From positions 558,001 to 622,000 of the forward strand of contig NZ_JAGSYB010000001.1 of assembly GCF_025685415.1 (NCBI RefSeq): 64,000 nucleotides of DNA, given 5' to 3'. A model generated the notes under the pieces. That model ran no database searches. It had not been told where the DNA came from and worked only from the letters and a program-made list of their open reading frames with translations. Positions 37,265-46,765 of the stretch are shown here, piece after piece. A program made the position numbers and the translations under genes. This DNA is from Terriglobus aquaticus (GTDB lineage: Bacteria; Acidobacteriota; Terriglobia; Terriglobales; Acidobacteriaceae). Positions within the stretch are counted from its first letter, which is position 1. The number at the start of each line of letters is the position of its first letter.

Positions 37265-38794
37265 ATGATTGCCTTACGCACGAAATTCAGACCTTCGCGC
37301 TTCCCCCGGTGGGCGCTTCTGACGAGCTTCGCGTTGCTTGGCCTTTCGCCTCTTGCAACTGCTCAAGCCTCCAAGGTCACCCCAATTGCACAATGCGTGG
37401 AGTACGCCAACACGCCCGACGATGCACAGGTAATCGCACATTTTACCTACTTCAACGCTGGCAGTGCGCCTGTGGCGTACCGTCCCGACGGGTCCAGTAA
37501 CTACTTCCAACCACTCGACATTACGACTCAACCATTGACCTACTATCCAGGCTTTCACCCGGATGCTGTTCTGATCTCCGTGCCATTCGCAACGGCAGAG
37601 ACGTGGCATCTGGGCACCAGCGAATCGACCGTCTATGCCCGGGGAGCAGCGAACTTCTCTGGTCCTATAACGCCGACGTGTCCTGTCCGCCTGATCCCTG
37701 CAGCGCTGCAGCTGACGCAGCCAGGGACCTACACCCACCGGTTTCTGGGGCAAGTAGAATCCGGGCCGCCCGCCGACGCTGCGAGTGTGCTGACCGAAGC
37801 AGCGATTCCTCCGGGCGGTGCCGGCGTATCGATCTCAAACCTTACTTATGTCGCGGGTGATTCTTCCAACCCGTCCCATTCTCTGAATCCGAACTCTCTG
37901 TACGGAGACGTAACCCTGACCACGGCACAGGCAGGCACAACTTACGTCAAGCTCCAGATGCACCTGAACGGCGCAATCGTTACCAAGGCTCTGTTGCCGG
38001 TGACAATACTCGCACCGATCGCACCTGCTTTGGCGCTGACGATTGTCGATCACCAGTTCGACGACGCCCCATTTACGCTTGCCGCGTCGTCCAACTCACC
38101 CGGCGCGATCACGTACAACATCGTCTCCGGGCCAGCAGCCGTGACCGGCAACGTGCTCACGCTCACTGGCGCCGGTCCGGTAACGGTTGCTGCGAACCAG
38201 GCTGCATCCGGAAGCTACGCCGCCGCGTCCAGCGCGGCTACCTTCCAGGTTCAGAAAGGTCCTGCTTCCATCAGCCTGTCTGGGTTGACCGAGCCATACA
38301 CAGGGCGTGCTGTGAACCCCAACGCGAGCACCACTCCGGCAGGACTTACGGTGGCTTTCAACTATGCTGGATCCTCTTCGGCTCCAACGCAGCCCGGTTC
38401 GTATCCATTCACCGCCAGCGTTGTGGATGCCAATTACCAAGGCTCCATCTCGGCAGTGCTGGTGATCAGTCCTCCCGTCACCGGTACCGTTCAACTGGTC
38501 AGCCAGAACACGCTGCGCAGGGCCGCTGACGGATCGCTGCTGTTGACTGTGAGCCTGGTAAATAGCGGGACCGGAACGGCACAGAATGTAACCGTTACAT
38601 CCCTGTCGGTCAACGGGATCTCAGGCTTGGTTCCAGTGTCTTTCGGCTCCATTCCACCGAAGGGCGGCTCCGCTTCCCAAACCTTTGTCTTTCCACCGCC
38701 GATTGGTGCCGCAGGAACGGTGGTGCCGGAAAAGATTACAGCAACTTACAGTGGCGGCACCTTTGTGACGACCGTCCGCGCCATTCTGCCTTAG
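37265..38794 (+). CDS. Secreted multidomain protein with Ig-like repeats, paralogue of the upstream gene
   Basis: The protein has 509 residues from the ATG at 37265; the frame is open further upstream but the signal peptide (RFPRWALLTSFALLGLSPLATAQA) starts here. Residues ~35-235 duplicate the preceding protein. A C-terminal extension of ~270 residues adds Ig-like/MBG-type repeats (FDDAPFTLAASSNSPGAITY, PASISLSGLTEPYTGRAVNP, PGSYPFTASVVDANYQGS) and a final CARDB-like domain (NSGTGTAQNVTVTSLSVNG). This looks like an adhesin-type surface protein. The short paralogue appears to be the bare N-terminal module. Confidence 0.78.
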   Translation: MIALRTKFRPSRFPRWALLTSFALLGLSPLATAQASKVTPIAQCVEYANTPDDAQVIAHFTYFNAGSAPVAYRPDGSSNYFQPLDITTQPLTYYPGFHPDAVLISVPFATAETWHLGTSESTVYARGAANFSGPITPTCPVRLIPAALQLTQPGTYTHRFLGQVESGPPADAASVLTEAAIPPGGAGVSISNLTYVAGDSSNPSHSLNPNSLYGDVTLTTAQAGTTYVKLQMHLNGAIVTKALLPVTILAPIAPALALTIVDHQFDDAPFTLAASSNSPGAITYNIVSGPAAVTGNVLTLTGAGPVTVAANQAASGSYAAASSAATFQVQKGPASISLSGLTEPYTGRAVNPNASTTPAGLTVAFNYAGSSSAPTQPGSYPFTASVVDANYQGSISAVLVISPPVTGTVQLVSQNTLRRAADGSLLLTVSLVNSGTGTAQNVTVTSLSVNGISGLVPVSFGSIPPKGGSASQTFVFPPPIGAAGTVVPEKITATYSGGTFVTTVRAILP

Positions 38795-38804
38795 TGAGGA
38801 ATCG

Positions 38805-39323
38805 ATGTTCAGAGGTATCTTGCTCATCCTGGTCGCCGTGTTCTGTAGCACTGCTGCACGCGCCGACTCGATATCATTCACCCTGCTTGCCCCTGACCAG
38901 GCGGCCAGCGTGGGACAAACTGTGACTTACATCGCAAACGTCTCGTTGGACAGTACAAGTTCGCCTTACTATCTCTACGCGCTGGCCGTGAACCTGAATG
39001 CACCCGACGGCTCGGATGTGACGCAACTCTTCCGACAAAACCAGGATGGCTTCTACAACAACTTCCCTTTCGAACTGGACCCAGGCACCAGCATCACCGA
39101 TGTGCTGTTTACGTTAGAGTTGCCCGCCGGTTTGCCTGCAGGCACCTTTACCGGGACGGCGGCACTGCAAGGTGGTTCCGATCCCTCTTCCTCGGATATC
39201 CAGGTTTCTGACGCGTTCAGCCTCACGGTCGTGTCGGAAACCGCAGAACCTGGAAGCTTCCTATTTGCATGCACGGGCATGCTGCTGTTAGCTGCGCAAT
39301 ACTATCGGACCCGCCAGATCTAG
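38805..39323 (+). CDS. Secreted protein with PEP-CTERM-like tail
   Basis: The protein has 172 residues; TGAGGAATCG precedes the ATG and the previous stop is 10 bp away, so it shares the transcript. It has a signal peptide (RGILLILVAVFCSTAARA) and beta-rich mature part. The C-terminus AEPGSFLFACTGMLLLAAQYY then RTRQI resembles a PEP-CTERM signal with AEP in place of PEP: a short motif, one hydrophobic helix, basic end. Confidence 0.72.
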   Translation: MFRGILLILVAVFCSTAARADSISFTLLAPDQAASVGQTVTYIANVSLDSTSSPYYLYALAVNLNAPDGSDVTQLFRQNQDGFYNNFPFELDPGTSITDVLFTLELPAGLPAGTFTGTAALQGGSDPSSSDIQVSDAFSLTVVSETAEPGSFLFACTGMLLLAAQYYRTRQI

Positions 39324-39364
39324 ATGCCTTGGTGTACTGCTGATTTACCCCCCGGCTGTGTCTG

Positions 39365-39398
39365 GAAACGGAGCCGTCGCAATGGCGGCTTCGTTTTC
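39365..39398. terminator. Bidirectional terminator-like hairpin
   Basis: GAAACGGAGCCG (39365-39376) pairs with CGGCTTCGTTTTC (39386-39398) through 12 base pairs with one bulged T and one G-T pair around a 9-base loop. It ends in TTTTC on the plus strand and GAAAC on the other side. It sits between convergent genes ending at 39323 and 39470, where a shared terminator is expected. Confidence 0.5.
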
Positions 39399-39469
39399 GT
39401 GCCCGTCGTTACGGCGGGGACTCGTTCAGTACGATCGACGCGTTGGAGGCCGCTCATCCTCGCCGGCGC

Positions 39470-41662
39470 CTATGGCAGCCGTAAGTTCCATAGATTGCTG
39501 TCAGTGTTCTGATCCAGGAAAGCCAAACGCTTACCATCTGCCGAGGGCACCGCCCAGGTGGAACGCTGGCTCGTGAGTATCCGTTTGGCATGGCCGTCCA
39601 GGTACAACTGCACAATCTCAAACCGGCCGGAAATGGTTGCGGCTGTTACAAAGAGGTCTGAGTGCGAGACGCCCCAGGTGACCGCTGCAAGCAACCGGTG
39701 CTCCTGGTTTGGAACTTCGACGATCTCTCCATGTTCCAGATCGATCACGTGCAGAGCCGAAGTGCCGGCGGCAGACGAAAGTAGCGCCAGGTATCTGCCG
39801 TCGGCAGAGACATCCCAGTCAGCGTTGCCCCAGCCTGATGCGTCCTGGAATACAGCGGCGCCAATCCCGCTCTCCGGATCAAGGCGGCTGTAGGTATGGT
39901 GCCCGTCTTGACCCAGCAGCTGCGCAATACAGGAGCCGCGAAGCAAAGGACAGCGAACCTGTAGCAGGTCGGGTCGATCACTCACAAGCGATGGTGAGCC
40001 GCCCGAATCGGGAGCCCGGTACAGGTGAGGGCGGCCGCTTTGACCCCAACGGCCAAAGAAGAGAATCCACCTGTCATCCGGAGTTTGCCTGGGCGAGACC
40101 TGGTTCATGTCGCTGATCATCACGGGATGGCCGTTGTGCTGATCAAGTTGCTGCCGGTAGATCTGCCAATGACCCTCTTTGAGAGATTCGTACAACACTG
40201 CCGAACCATCTCGAGACCAGGCATGGGGATACGAGACGTCCCCATCCTGGCTCAATGGATAGGTATTCTTCAGCACCCCACTCGCATCGTCCCAAGAGCC
40301 GACGTACACACCGACAGGGCCCTGCTGGGATAGGGTCACAATGATCTTTCCACTGCGGTCTGCGGTGAAGGCATAAATGTGGGGCTGGCCCGCAGCAAGA
40401 CTCGCCAGGATTTCAGGAGTTCCCTTGAAATCTCCCGTCGCCGGATCGAGGTCGACTCGCCAGACCGTACTTGCCTCTTTTGAGTTCGCGAGCGCAGAGC
40501 GCGTGAACAGGACACTATTCGGTTCCACGGCAACGGCATTGGCGATGTACACATTGCTGCGGGTTGCAGTGATCGCGCCCGAGACAGGGTCGACAACGGT
40601 CAATGCTCCTTCCACGCGGGAAGCAAGCTCGTCTGCGCTCGGCAGCACATAGCTCGGTGAGGCCAGCTGCCTATGACTCTCCACAAGTAAATGCTTGTCA
40701 TCGGCGGACCACAGAAGACTCGTAAAGGTACTAGCCTCGCGGCTACTCTGCAAGCGTCTTGGCTGCTCGCCGCTTGCGCTCGACACCCAAAGTTCACTGT
40801 TGTGCTTGCGAAGGAAGGCCAGGTAAGTACCGGACGCAGAGAGCGCACCTAACTGAGCATCGTCAACCAGCAGGTGCGACGGCTCACCCGTGAGTGAGAT
40901 CTCCCAGATCTGCGCCGCGCCTGATTGCGCTGACTCTCCGCTGAGCAGCAGGTGCAGACCGTCAGGGAACCATGCCAGCGACTGCACCTCCCGTACCTCG
41001 GGCACTCTGAGGGTCTGCAGCTTTTCTGTGTCAAATGGGCGCACCTCGATCCCATCGGAGTCCGCGAACGCGAGCATGCGGCCGTCGCGGCTGACAGCTA
41101 CGGCGGTGATCTGATTCTGTGAGGAGTGATCCGTCAGCCGCTGCAGCTTGAAAGCGGGCATCTGCGACTCGGGTCGATGCCGCAGATGTTGATGCCAAAG
41201 CAGCAACACTGCGCATGCAGAGCCGAGGCCCAGGGCGATCCACGCGGTGAGCTTTAGGTTGCGGCGGCTTGTAACCGGCTCATCCACCGCAGGCTGCACG
41301 TCGGGAGCATTCACTGCAACCTGCGTCTCCGCTGCATTCGGCAAACGCGTCACGGGTAGGGTGAATCGGTAGCCCCGCCTTGTGATTGTTTCGATCACCT
41401 GCTGCTCGCCATACTCGGCGGCAAGCAGCTTCCGCAGAACAAAGATGTTCTGGGTTAGGTTGGCTTCGTCCACAAAGCAATCAGGCCAGACAACAGCCAT
41501 CAACTCGGCCTTGCTGACAACCTTGCCAGCACGCTCGACCAGTGCGAGAAGGGTGCTGAGCACTTTCGGGGAGGCGGCCACACGCTGCGACCGGCGGTTC
41601 AACTCCGGGCCGTTCGCTAATAGCTCAAAGGGGCCAAATGCAAAGCCTTCCGGGCGCTCCAC
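39470..41662 (-). CDS. CadC-like membrane winged-helix regulator with TolB/WD40-type propeller
   Basis: The protein has 730 residues from a GTG. Residues ~7-105 are an OmpR/PhoB-type winged helix (LNRRSQRVAASPKVLSTLLALV, LTQNIFVLRKLL, IETITRRGYRFTLPV). A transmembrane helix lies at 137-156. The periplasmic part of ~570 residues has PD40-like blades (VAVSRDGRMLAFADSDG, AWFPDGLHLLLSGES, YPHAWSRDGSAVLYES, DWDVSADGRYLALLSS). This one-component design lets a periplasmic signal act on DNA directly. Target is unknown; candidates are the genes on either side. No Shine-Dalgarno is evident at the GTG. Confidence 0.88.
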   Translation of the reverse strand: MERPEGFAFGPFELLANGPELNRRSQRVAASPKVLSTLLALVERAGKVVSKAELMAVVWPDCFVDEANLTQNIFVLRKLLAAEYGEQQVIETITRRGYRFTLPVTRLPNAAETQVAVNAPDVQPAVDEPVTSRRNLKLTAWIALGLGSACAVLLLWHQHLRHRPESQMPAFKLQRLTDHSSQNQITAVAVSRDGRMLAFADSDGIEVRPFDTEKLQTLRVPEVREVQSLAWFPDGLHLLLSGESAQSGAAQIWEISLTGEPSHLLVDDAQLGALSASGTYLAFLRKHNSELWVSSASGEQPRRLQSSREASTFTSLLWSADDKHLLVESHRQLASPSYVLPSADELASRVEGALTVVDPVSGAITATRSNVYIANAVAVEPNSVLFTRSALANSKEASTVWRVDLDPATGDFKGTPEILASLAAGQPHIYAFTADRSGKIIVTLSQQGPVGVYVGSWDDASGVLKNTYPLSQDGDVSYPHAWSRDGSAVLYESLKEGHWQIYRQQLDQHNGHPVMISDMNQVSPRQTPDDRWILFFGRWGQSGRPHLYRAPDSGGSPSLVSDRPDLLQVRCPLLRGSCIAQLLGQDGHHTYSRLDPESGIGAAVFQDASGWGNADWDVSADGRYLALLSSAAGTSALHVIDLEHGEIVEVPNQEHRLLAAVTWGVSHSDLFVTAATISGRFEIVQLYLDGHAKRILTSQRSTWAVPSADGKRLAFLDQNTDSNLWNLRLP

Positions 41663-41818
41663 GAAGAGGAGGATACCATCGGCTCGACAGGATCAATCGG
41701 CGGCCGCGAGAGATCTAAGCCGCGCAGGGGGTCGTGGCGGGTGGAGCAGCGTGCGATCTACACGGACTTTCGTATACCAGAAAAGTCTGCAGAGTCAAAT
41801 GGGCTTTCCGGGTGCTCT

Positions 41819-43333
41819 TCACATTTTTGGCGCTGCCCTTGTATCCAGCAACGGCAGACTCAGTTCCACGAGGCATCCTGACCCGTCGTCGCGATTCCGT
41901 AAACGAATGGAGCCCTGGTGTGCCGCGACGATTTGCTGGCAAAGCGTGAGCCCGATGCCAGTGCCCTCAGGCTTGGTGGTGTAGAAGGGCACAAACAGGT
42001 TCGCGGGATTTGCGAGCCCTGGGCCGTTGTCGCGAATCTGTATCGCAACATCGCCGTTGAGCGCTGTCCATGACACTTCGATAAGAGGTGATCCGTGTTC
42101 CAGCGTGGGGTCTCCTGCGGCTTCGGCGGCATTCTTGAAGAGGTTGATCAGTAGTTGCTGAATCTGGTCCGGGTCGGCTTGAATGTACAGATCAGGGGAA
42201 GGCCGCACCTGGATCGCAAGCCGCCGTTCCAGCAGCGCGCTCCTTTCCACGATGGCAGCGATGGAGACGGTCTGCATGCGCGGCGACGGCAACCGCGATA
42301 GCTGCTGGTAGCCCTGCAGAAAGCGATTGAGGGATTCCGCGCGATCTTCGATCATGGCCAGACCGCGGCGCAGGTCATGCAGATCCTGCGAAGTGTGCGT
42401 AACCGAATCCAGCTTGAGAGGGCGCGAGCGCAACATGCTCGCTACGGACTTGATCGGCGTAAGAGAGTTGTTGATCTCGTGACTGAGAACGCGGATGAGA
42501 CGTTGCCATGCGGAGCGCTCCTCCTCCCGGAGAGCCGCGGCGACGTCGCTTAGAACGACGAGCACGTGCGGCACGCCGTGAAGGCGGAACATGGTGCGGC
42601 GAACCGACCATCGGGACATAGAGCCGCCGGCAGAGAACTGATTGGATCCGCTTTTCTGACCAGGCTGGCCCCGTTCGGCGGGCTGCCGGTGGTGCTCGCG
42701 ATTGCGCTCTGGCGTGATGACGCTTTGATCGCGCGCCTGCAAGAGGTCGGACAGGATTAGTTGCTCGGCAGTTCTACCTAAAGCGCTCGATGCGGAGAGT
42801 TGAAACACATCCTCTGCGGCGGCATTGAGCAACCGAAGCCGCTGATGCTCATCGAAGGCGAGAACGGGCGACGGCATGGATCCGATAACGCGGTCGGCTA
42901 GCGTGATCGCGTCCATGGCGGCGTTGCGATGCAATTGCATGGCGCTCGCGAGCGTGTTGATCTCCAGGGCAAGGTCGCCTAGCGAGTCGCCGCGGATCGC
43001 CCCACGCGCGCGAAAGCTGAAGTCTTCGTCGCGCAATGCGGCCACGATGTTCGAGAGAGTTTGCAGAGGCCGAATGACGGTCTCGAAAAACGCGCTGGTG
43101 ACCACCTGCCATACGAGGGCGGTTACCAGCAGGTACAGCGCAGACCAGCCGACGGGGATCTCGTACAGACGGCAGCACCAGAACACCAGAGCGAAGCAAG
43201 GCAGAGAAAGAGCCCAGCGCCACAGGTGGAGCCTGCGTTCGAAGCTGAGGCGACGCGCGGAGCGCCCTAAAGGCAGGCGTTTGCGCGAAGGATTGCTGCG
43301 TGGCGGATCGGAAGCGGGCCGGCTAGAGCCCAT
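41819..43333 (-). CDS. NtrY-like membrane sensor histidine kinase
   Basis: The protein has 504 residues. The ATG at 43333 is preferred to 43363 because GGAG precedes it by 4 bases; it overlaps the regulator gene by 11 bp. Two transmembrane helices (LSLPCFALVFWCCRLYEI and WSALYLLVTALVWQVV) have almost no periplasmic loop. HAMP-like VIRPLQTLSNIVAALRDEDF, PAS, HisKA (VLSHEINNSLTPIKSVASML) and HATPase_c (LLINLFKNAAEAAGDP, IRDNGPGLANP, GTGIGLTL) follow. It pairs with the sigma54 regulator and is the last gene of the efflux operon. Confidence 0.9.
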   Translation of the reverse strand: MGSSRPASDPPRSNPSRKRLPLGRSARRLSFERRLHLWRWALSLPCFALVFWCCRLYEIPVGWSALYLLVTALVWQVVTSAFFETVIRPLQTLSNIVAALRDEDFSFRARGAIRGDSLGDLALEINTLASAMQLHRNAAMDAITLADRVIGSMPSPVLAFDEHQRLRLLNAAAEDVFQLSASSALGRTAEQLILSDLLQARDQSVITPERNREHHRQPAERGQPGQKSGSNQFSAGGSMSRWSVRRTMFRLHGVPHVLVVLSDVAAALREEERSAWQRLIRVLSHEINNSLTPIKSVASMLRSRPLKLDSVTHTSQDLHDLRRGLAMIEDRAESLNRFLQGYQQLSRLPSPRMQTVSIAAIVERSALLERRLAIQVRPSPDLYIQADPDQIQQLLINLFKNAAEAAGDPTLEHGSPLIEVSWTALNGDVAIQIRDNGPGLANPANLFVPFYTTKPEGTGIGLTLCQQIVAAHQGSIRLRNRDDGSGCLVELSLPLLDTRAAPKM

Positions 43334-44732
43334 GCTTCTCCATGCGACGGTACAGCGCCCCACGGCTCAGGCCGAGTGCGTCTGCGGCATGACTCACGTT
43401 GCCGCCAGCGCGAGCCAGCGCCTTGCGGACGAGAACGGCCTCGACTGCTTCCAAGCTCAGATCATCAAGGTTTGTTGAGGCGGCACGTGCACCGGTCTGC
43501 AGGCCTAGGTCGGCGCTGCCGATGCTGTCGCCCGAGCACAGCAGCACCGCGCGCTCCATGGTGTGATCCAACTCGCGGACATTGCCGGGCCAGCCGTACT
43601 GCAGCATCTGTTGCAGCGCTGAAGGTTCAAAGCCGTGAAGAGCGCGACGATACCGCGTGGCATAGCGAGCGAGGAAGTGCGCGGCGAGGACGGGAATGTC
43701 CTCCCGGCGTTCGCGCAGCGGTGGCAAGTGAATCTCCACAGTGTTTAGCCGAAAAAACAGATCTTCGCGGAAGTTGCCCTTAGATGCTTCTGCACGCAGA
43801 TCCGCGTTGGTGGCCGATAGCATGCGAACATCAACGCTGCGCGTGGTGGACGAGCCGACGCGCTCCATCTCGCCAGTTTCCAACACACGTAGCAGCTTGC
43901 TTTGCTGGCGAAGCGGAATATTGGCGATCTCGTCGAGAAAGAGCGTGCCACCGTTTGCCAATTCGAAGCGGCCGATGCGGTCCGCGCGAGCGTCGGTGAA
44001 CGCGCCTTTTACGTGGCCGAACAGCTCGCTTTCAAAGGTCCCTTCAGGCAGCGCTCCTGTGTTGACCGCCACCAGGGTGCGGTGCGCACGGTGTGACAAG
44101 CGGTGTAGCGTTTGCGCCACCACCTCTTTGCCGGTGCCGTGCTCACCTGTGATGAGTACGTTCGCGTCCGAGGGCCCGATGCGCCGCACCAGATTGAGCA
44201 CCGGGCGCATGGAGGGCGCGCTCGCGATGAACTCTGGTGCGCCTTCCGCGCGCAACATATCGTTCTCGGCTTCCAGCAGCAGCGTGCGGCGATGCGCACG
44301 GTAGAGCTCAACCTGTGCTTTGACCACGGAAAGAAGCCGAGCGTTCTCCCATGGTTTCTGCACGAAGTCGTTCGCGCCCAAGTGCATCGCTTCCACGGCG
44401 AGGTCCACGTTGGCGTACGCGGTCATAACGATGACGGGCAGTCGATCGAAACTTTGCCGGACCTGCTGCAGCAGCTGCAGGCCTTCGGTGCCGCTGGTTG
44501 TGTCGCGCGTGTAGTTCAGGTCGATGAGAAGCGCATCGTACTCGTTCTGCTGCAACAAATCGAGTACCAGCCCAGGCGTGCGCGCCGTCTCGATCTGGAA
44601 GCCCTCCGGCCGTAACAGCAGGGTCAGCGCCTCCAAGATGAAAGGCTGATCGTCTGCAATGAGCAGACGCGGACCGGGCGCCGCGGCTGCGTTGCGGGAT
44701 GGAGCAGATTCGGTAAACGAGGGTAAAGCCAT
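43323..44732 (-). CDS. Sigma54-dependent NtrC-family response regulator
   Basis: The protein has 469 residues. Receiver domain: IADDQP with phospho-acceptor Asp71 in LLIDLNY, MTAYAN and KPW at the end. AAA+ domain: Walker A GEHGTGKE at 196-203, GAFTDA at 243-248 (sigma54 contact), Walker B GGTLFLDEIAN and an intact R region in FREDLFFRLN. The C-terminal Fis helix is RAGGNVSHAADALGLSRGAL. It activates sigma54 promoters after phosphorylation. A sigma54-like promoter and dyad upstream of the operon's first gene are natural targets. Confidence 0.93.
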   Translation of the reverse strand: MALPSFTESAPSRNAAAAPGPRLLIADDQPFILEALTLLLRPEGFQIETARTPGLVLDLLQQNEYDALLIDLNYTRDTTSGTEGLQLLQQVRQSFDRLPVIVMTAYANVDLAVEAMHLGANDFVQKPWENARLLSVVKAQVELYRAHRRTLLLEAENDMLRAEGAPEFIASAPSMRPVLNLVRRIGPSDANVLITGEHGTGKEVVAQTLHRLSHRAHRTLVAVNTGALPEGTFESELFGHVKGAFTDARADRIGRFELANGGTLFLDEIANIPLRQQSKLLRVLETGEMERVGSSTTRSVDVRMLSATNADLRAEASKGNFREDLFFRLNTVEIHLPPLRERREDIPVLAAHFLARYATRYRRALHGFEPSALQQMLQYGWPGNVRELDHTMERAVLLCSGDSIGSADLGLQTGARAASTNLDDLSLEAVEAVLVRKALARAGGNVSHAADALGLSRGALYRRMEKHGL

Positions 44733-44740
44733 ATGCGATT

Positions 44741-46765
44741 TCAGGGCTGTGGCTGCGCCGGACTTGCTTGCGCGCCAGTTCGAGGTGACGCATCGGGTGC
44801 ACGTTGCGAGACGGATGCAGGTTGCACACCGCTTCGGGCCGATTCTACCGAAACGTGGTTCTCCGCGAGTGTAGTACCGATGGCACGCTGCAATTCCACC
44901 CGCGCCTTCTGGTAGGCGGTTCGCGCCGCAACCAACAGGCTTTCGGCTGTGGCAAGCGCTTGACGGGACTGGAGCGTGTCGAGCGCAGAGCCGGCGCCGA
45001 GCTGTTGTTCCTTGCCCATGATGTCGAACGTCTGTGCGGCGATGTCCCGGGCTTTTGCCGCGGCCGTCACCCGAGCGGCAGCCTGCGCCAGGGCGTATTG
45101 CGCATTGCGGACCTCGATACGAATCTGCTTGCGCTGCTGCTGAAGCAGGATTTCGGCTTGACGGGTCTCCAGCTCAGACCGATATTGATCGCTCTTGGCC
45201 TGGCGATTGCGGATCGGGATGTCCAGGTTGAGTCCGACGAAGTAATTGGGCGCGCTATTGTTGAAGGCGTTTTCGACGGAGCTCCCGAAGCCTACAGGCG
45301 ACGTCGATGTGATGCCTGCTGCCGGATTCGACACGCCGGCCAAGCCTAGCCCGCCGTAGTTGGCCACCAGATTGAGAGATGGCAACAGGTTGTTATTCAC
45401 AGCCTTGCGGCTGATGTCGCGGTTGTGCAGGTTTGTGGAACTGATGCGGAGCTCAATACGACGCTCAAGAGCGCTGTTGATCGCTTCCTGCGTAGGCTCC
45501 GCCATCTCCGGCACGCTCGCACTGCTCACACTGCTCAAATCGGTCGGCCGCACCGGCATGGACTCCAGGATAGGATCATCCAGGTTCTTGGTCAGCGCGT
45601 TCTTCATCAACAGTTCCTGGAACTGCAGCGTGGATTTAGCAATGGTTAGATCACCTTCGGCTCTGGCGACTTCACCTTCGTCCTTCGTTACATCAAGGCC
45701 GGGTATGGCTTGCAACTGTAACTGCTGACGGGCTGAGGTGAGAGTACTGTTGGCGAAGTCGAGTGAGCGTTCCTTCACTTGTTCGTCTTCGTAAGCCGCA
45801 ACCAAGTCCCAATATAGATTGGCTGTTTGCGTCACGGTGCTGATCACCTGAAGTTCAAACGCTTCGTCGGAAATCAGCTTGTTGTTGCGTGCGATGCGAA
45901 GGTAGCGAAGATTCGGACCTAGTCCAGAACCGGCGAGCAGCGGCTGTTGGATCTGAACCTGGTACTGCGAGTTGAGTTGAGGATTCAGGAAGGTATAAAT
46001 GCTGTTGGTGGTCTGACGATTGGCATTGAAGCTGAACTGCACCGATGTGCCCGTTGCGAAAGCCTGGTTGTACCCGAAGCTGCCGGCCCAGGCGTTGGAA
46101 CGCAAGGTGGGTACGCCATTCACAGCGAGGTTTGAGAGCGGCTCAGTGGAGTGCTGGAGGCCGATCTGTCCGGTGATGATGGGGTCATAGGAGTTGACCG
46201 CGGTTCCTGTGCCCAGCGTAGACTGCACCAGGCCTGACGCGCCGGTGCCTGCACCGCCGGCACCTCCGCTGGTGCCGCCTGCTCCAGCACCCGCACCCGC
46301 TGAGCCAAAGGCGCCAACGCCTCCGCCGCCAGGCGTGTTCTGCACTACGCCTGTATTTACACCACGCGTAATGCCACCAGCCTTGGTCCGTTGGATGTCG
46401 GCCTCGGCGATCGGGATGTTGTAGCGCGCGATCGCCAGATCCAGGTTGTTCTCCAAGGCGAGCACGATGGCATCGGACAGAGAGATCTCCAGGACACCGT
46501 TGTGAACCAGCGCGTCCAGCCGAGGCGAGTTGGCGAGGTTTGCGGGTGGGACCGCGGTCGGCAAATATGCACGGAAGGGATTTCGCTCGTGTGGGATAGT
46601 GAGCGGAACCGACGTCGGCAGGGCGAGTCGTGGCTGAGGAGCAGCGGGCGGCTGCTGCCCGGTCTGCGGCTGCACAGCCGCTTGCGCAGCAGCAACGCCG
46701 GCGGGCAAGGGAAGTACAAACAGAGCAAGCAGGCTCATCAGGCGTTGTGAGGTGGTTCCGATCAT
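44741..46765 (-). CDS. TolC-family outer-membrane channel of the ABC efflux operon
   Basis: The protein has 674 residues, longer than the ~480 typical of TolC. A signal peptide (RLMSLLALFVLPLPAGVAAAQA) is followed by a Pro/Gln-rich stretch, then a Gly/Ala/Ser low-complexity insert around residues 140-176. Two OEP repeats follow (LRYLRIARNNKLISDEAFEL, AARVTAAAKARDIAAQTFDIM, and KEQQLGAGSALDTLQSRQAL). A Pro/Gln/Ala tail ends the protein. It completes the tripartite path for the ABC permeases. It overlaps the second ATPase gene by ATGA. Confidence 0.9.
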   Translation of the reverse strand: MIGTTSQRLMSLLALFVLPLPAGVAAAQAAVQPQTGQQPPAAPQPRLALPTSVPLTIPHERNPFRAYLPTAVPPANLANSPRLDALVHNGVLEISLSDAIVLALENNLDLAIARYNIPIAEADIQRTKAGGITRGVNTGVVQNTPGGGGVGAFGSAGAGAGAGGTSGGAGGAGTGASGLVQSTLGTGTAVNSYDPIITGQIGLQHSTEPLSNLAVNGVPTLRSNAWAGSFGYNQAFATGTSVQFSFNANRQTTNSIYTFLNPQLNSQYQVQIQQPLLAGSGLGPNLRYLRIARNNKLISDEAFELQVISTVTQTANLYWDLVAAYEDEQVKERSLDFANSTLTSARQQLQLQAIPGLDVTKDEGEVARAEGDLTIAKSTLQFQELLMKNALTKNLDDPILESMPVRPTDLSSVSSASVPEMAEPTQEAINSALERRIELRISSTNLHNRDISRKAVNNNLLPSLNLVANYGGLGLAGVSNPAAGITSTSPVGFGSSVENAFNNSAPNYFVGLNLDIPIRNRQAKSDQYRSELETRQAEILLQQQRKQIRIEVRNAQYALAQAAARVTAAAKARDIAAQTFDIMGKEQQLGAGSALDTLQSRQALATAESLLVAARTAYQKARVELQRAIGTTLAENHVSVESARSGVQPASVSQRAPDASPRTGAQASPAQPQP

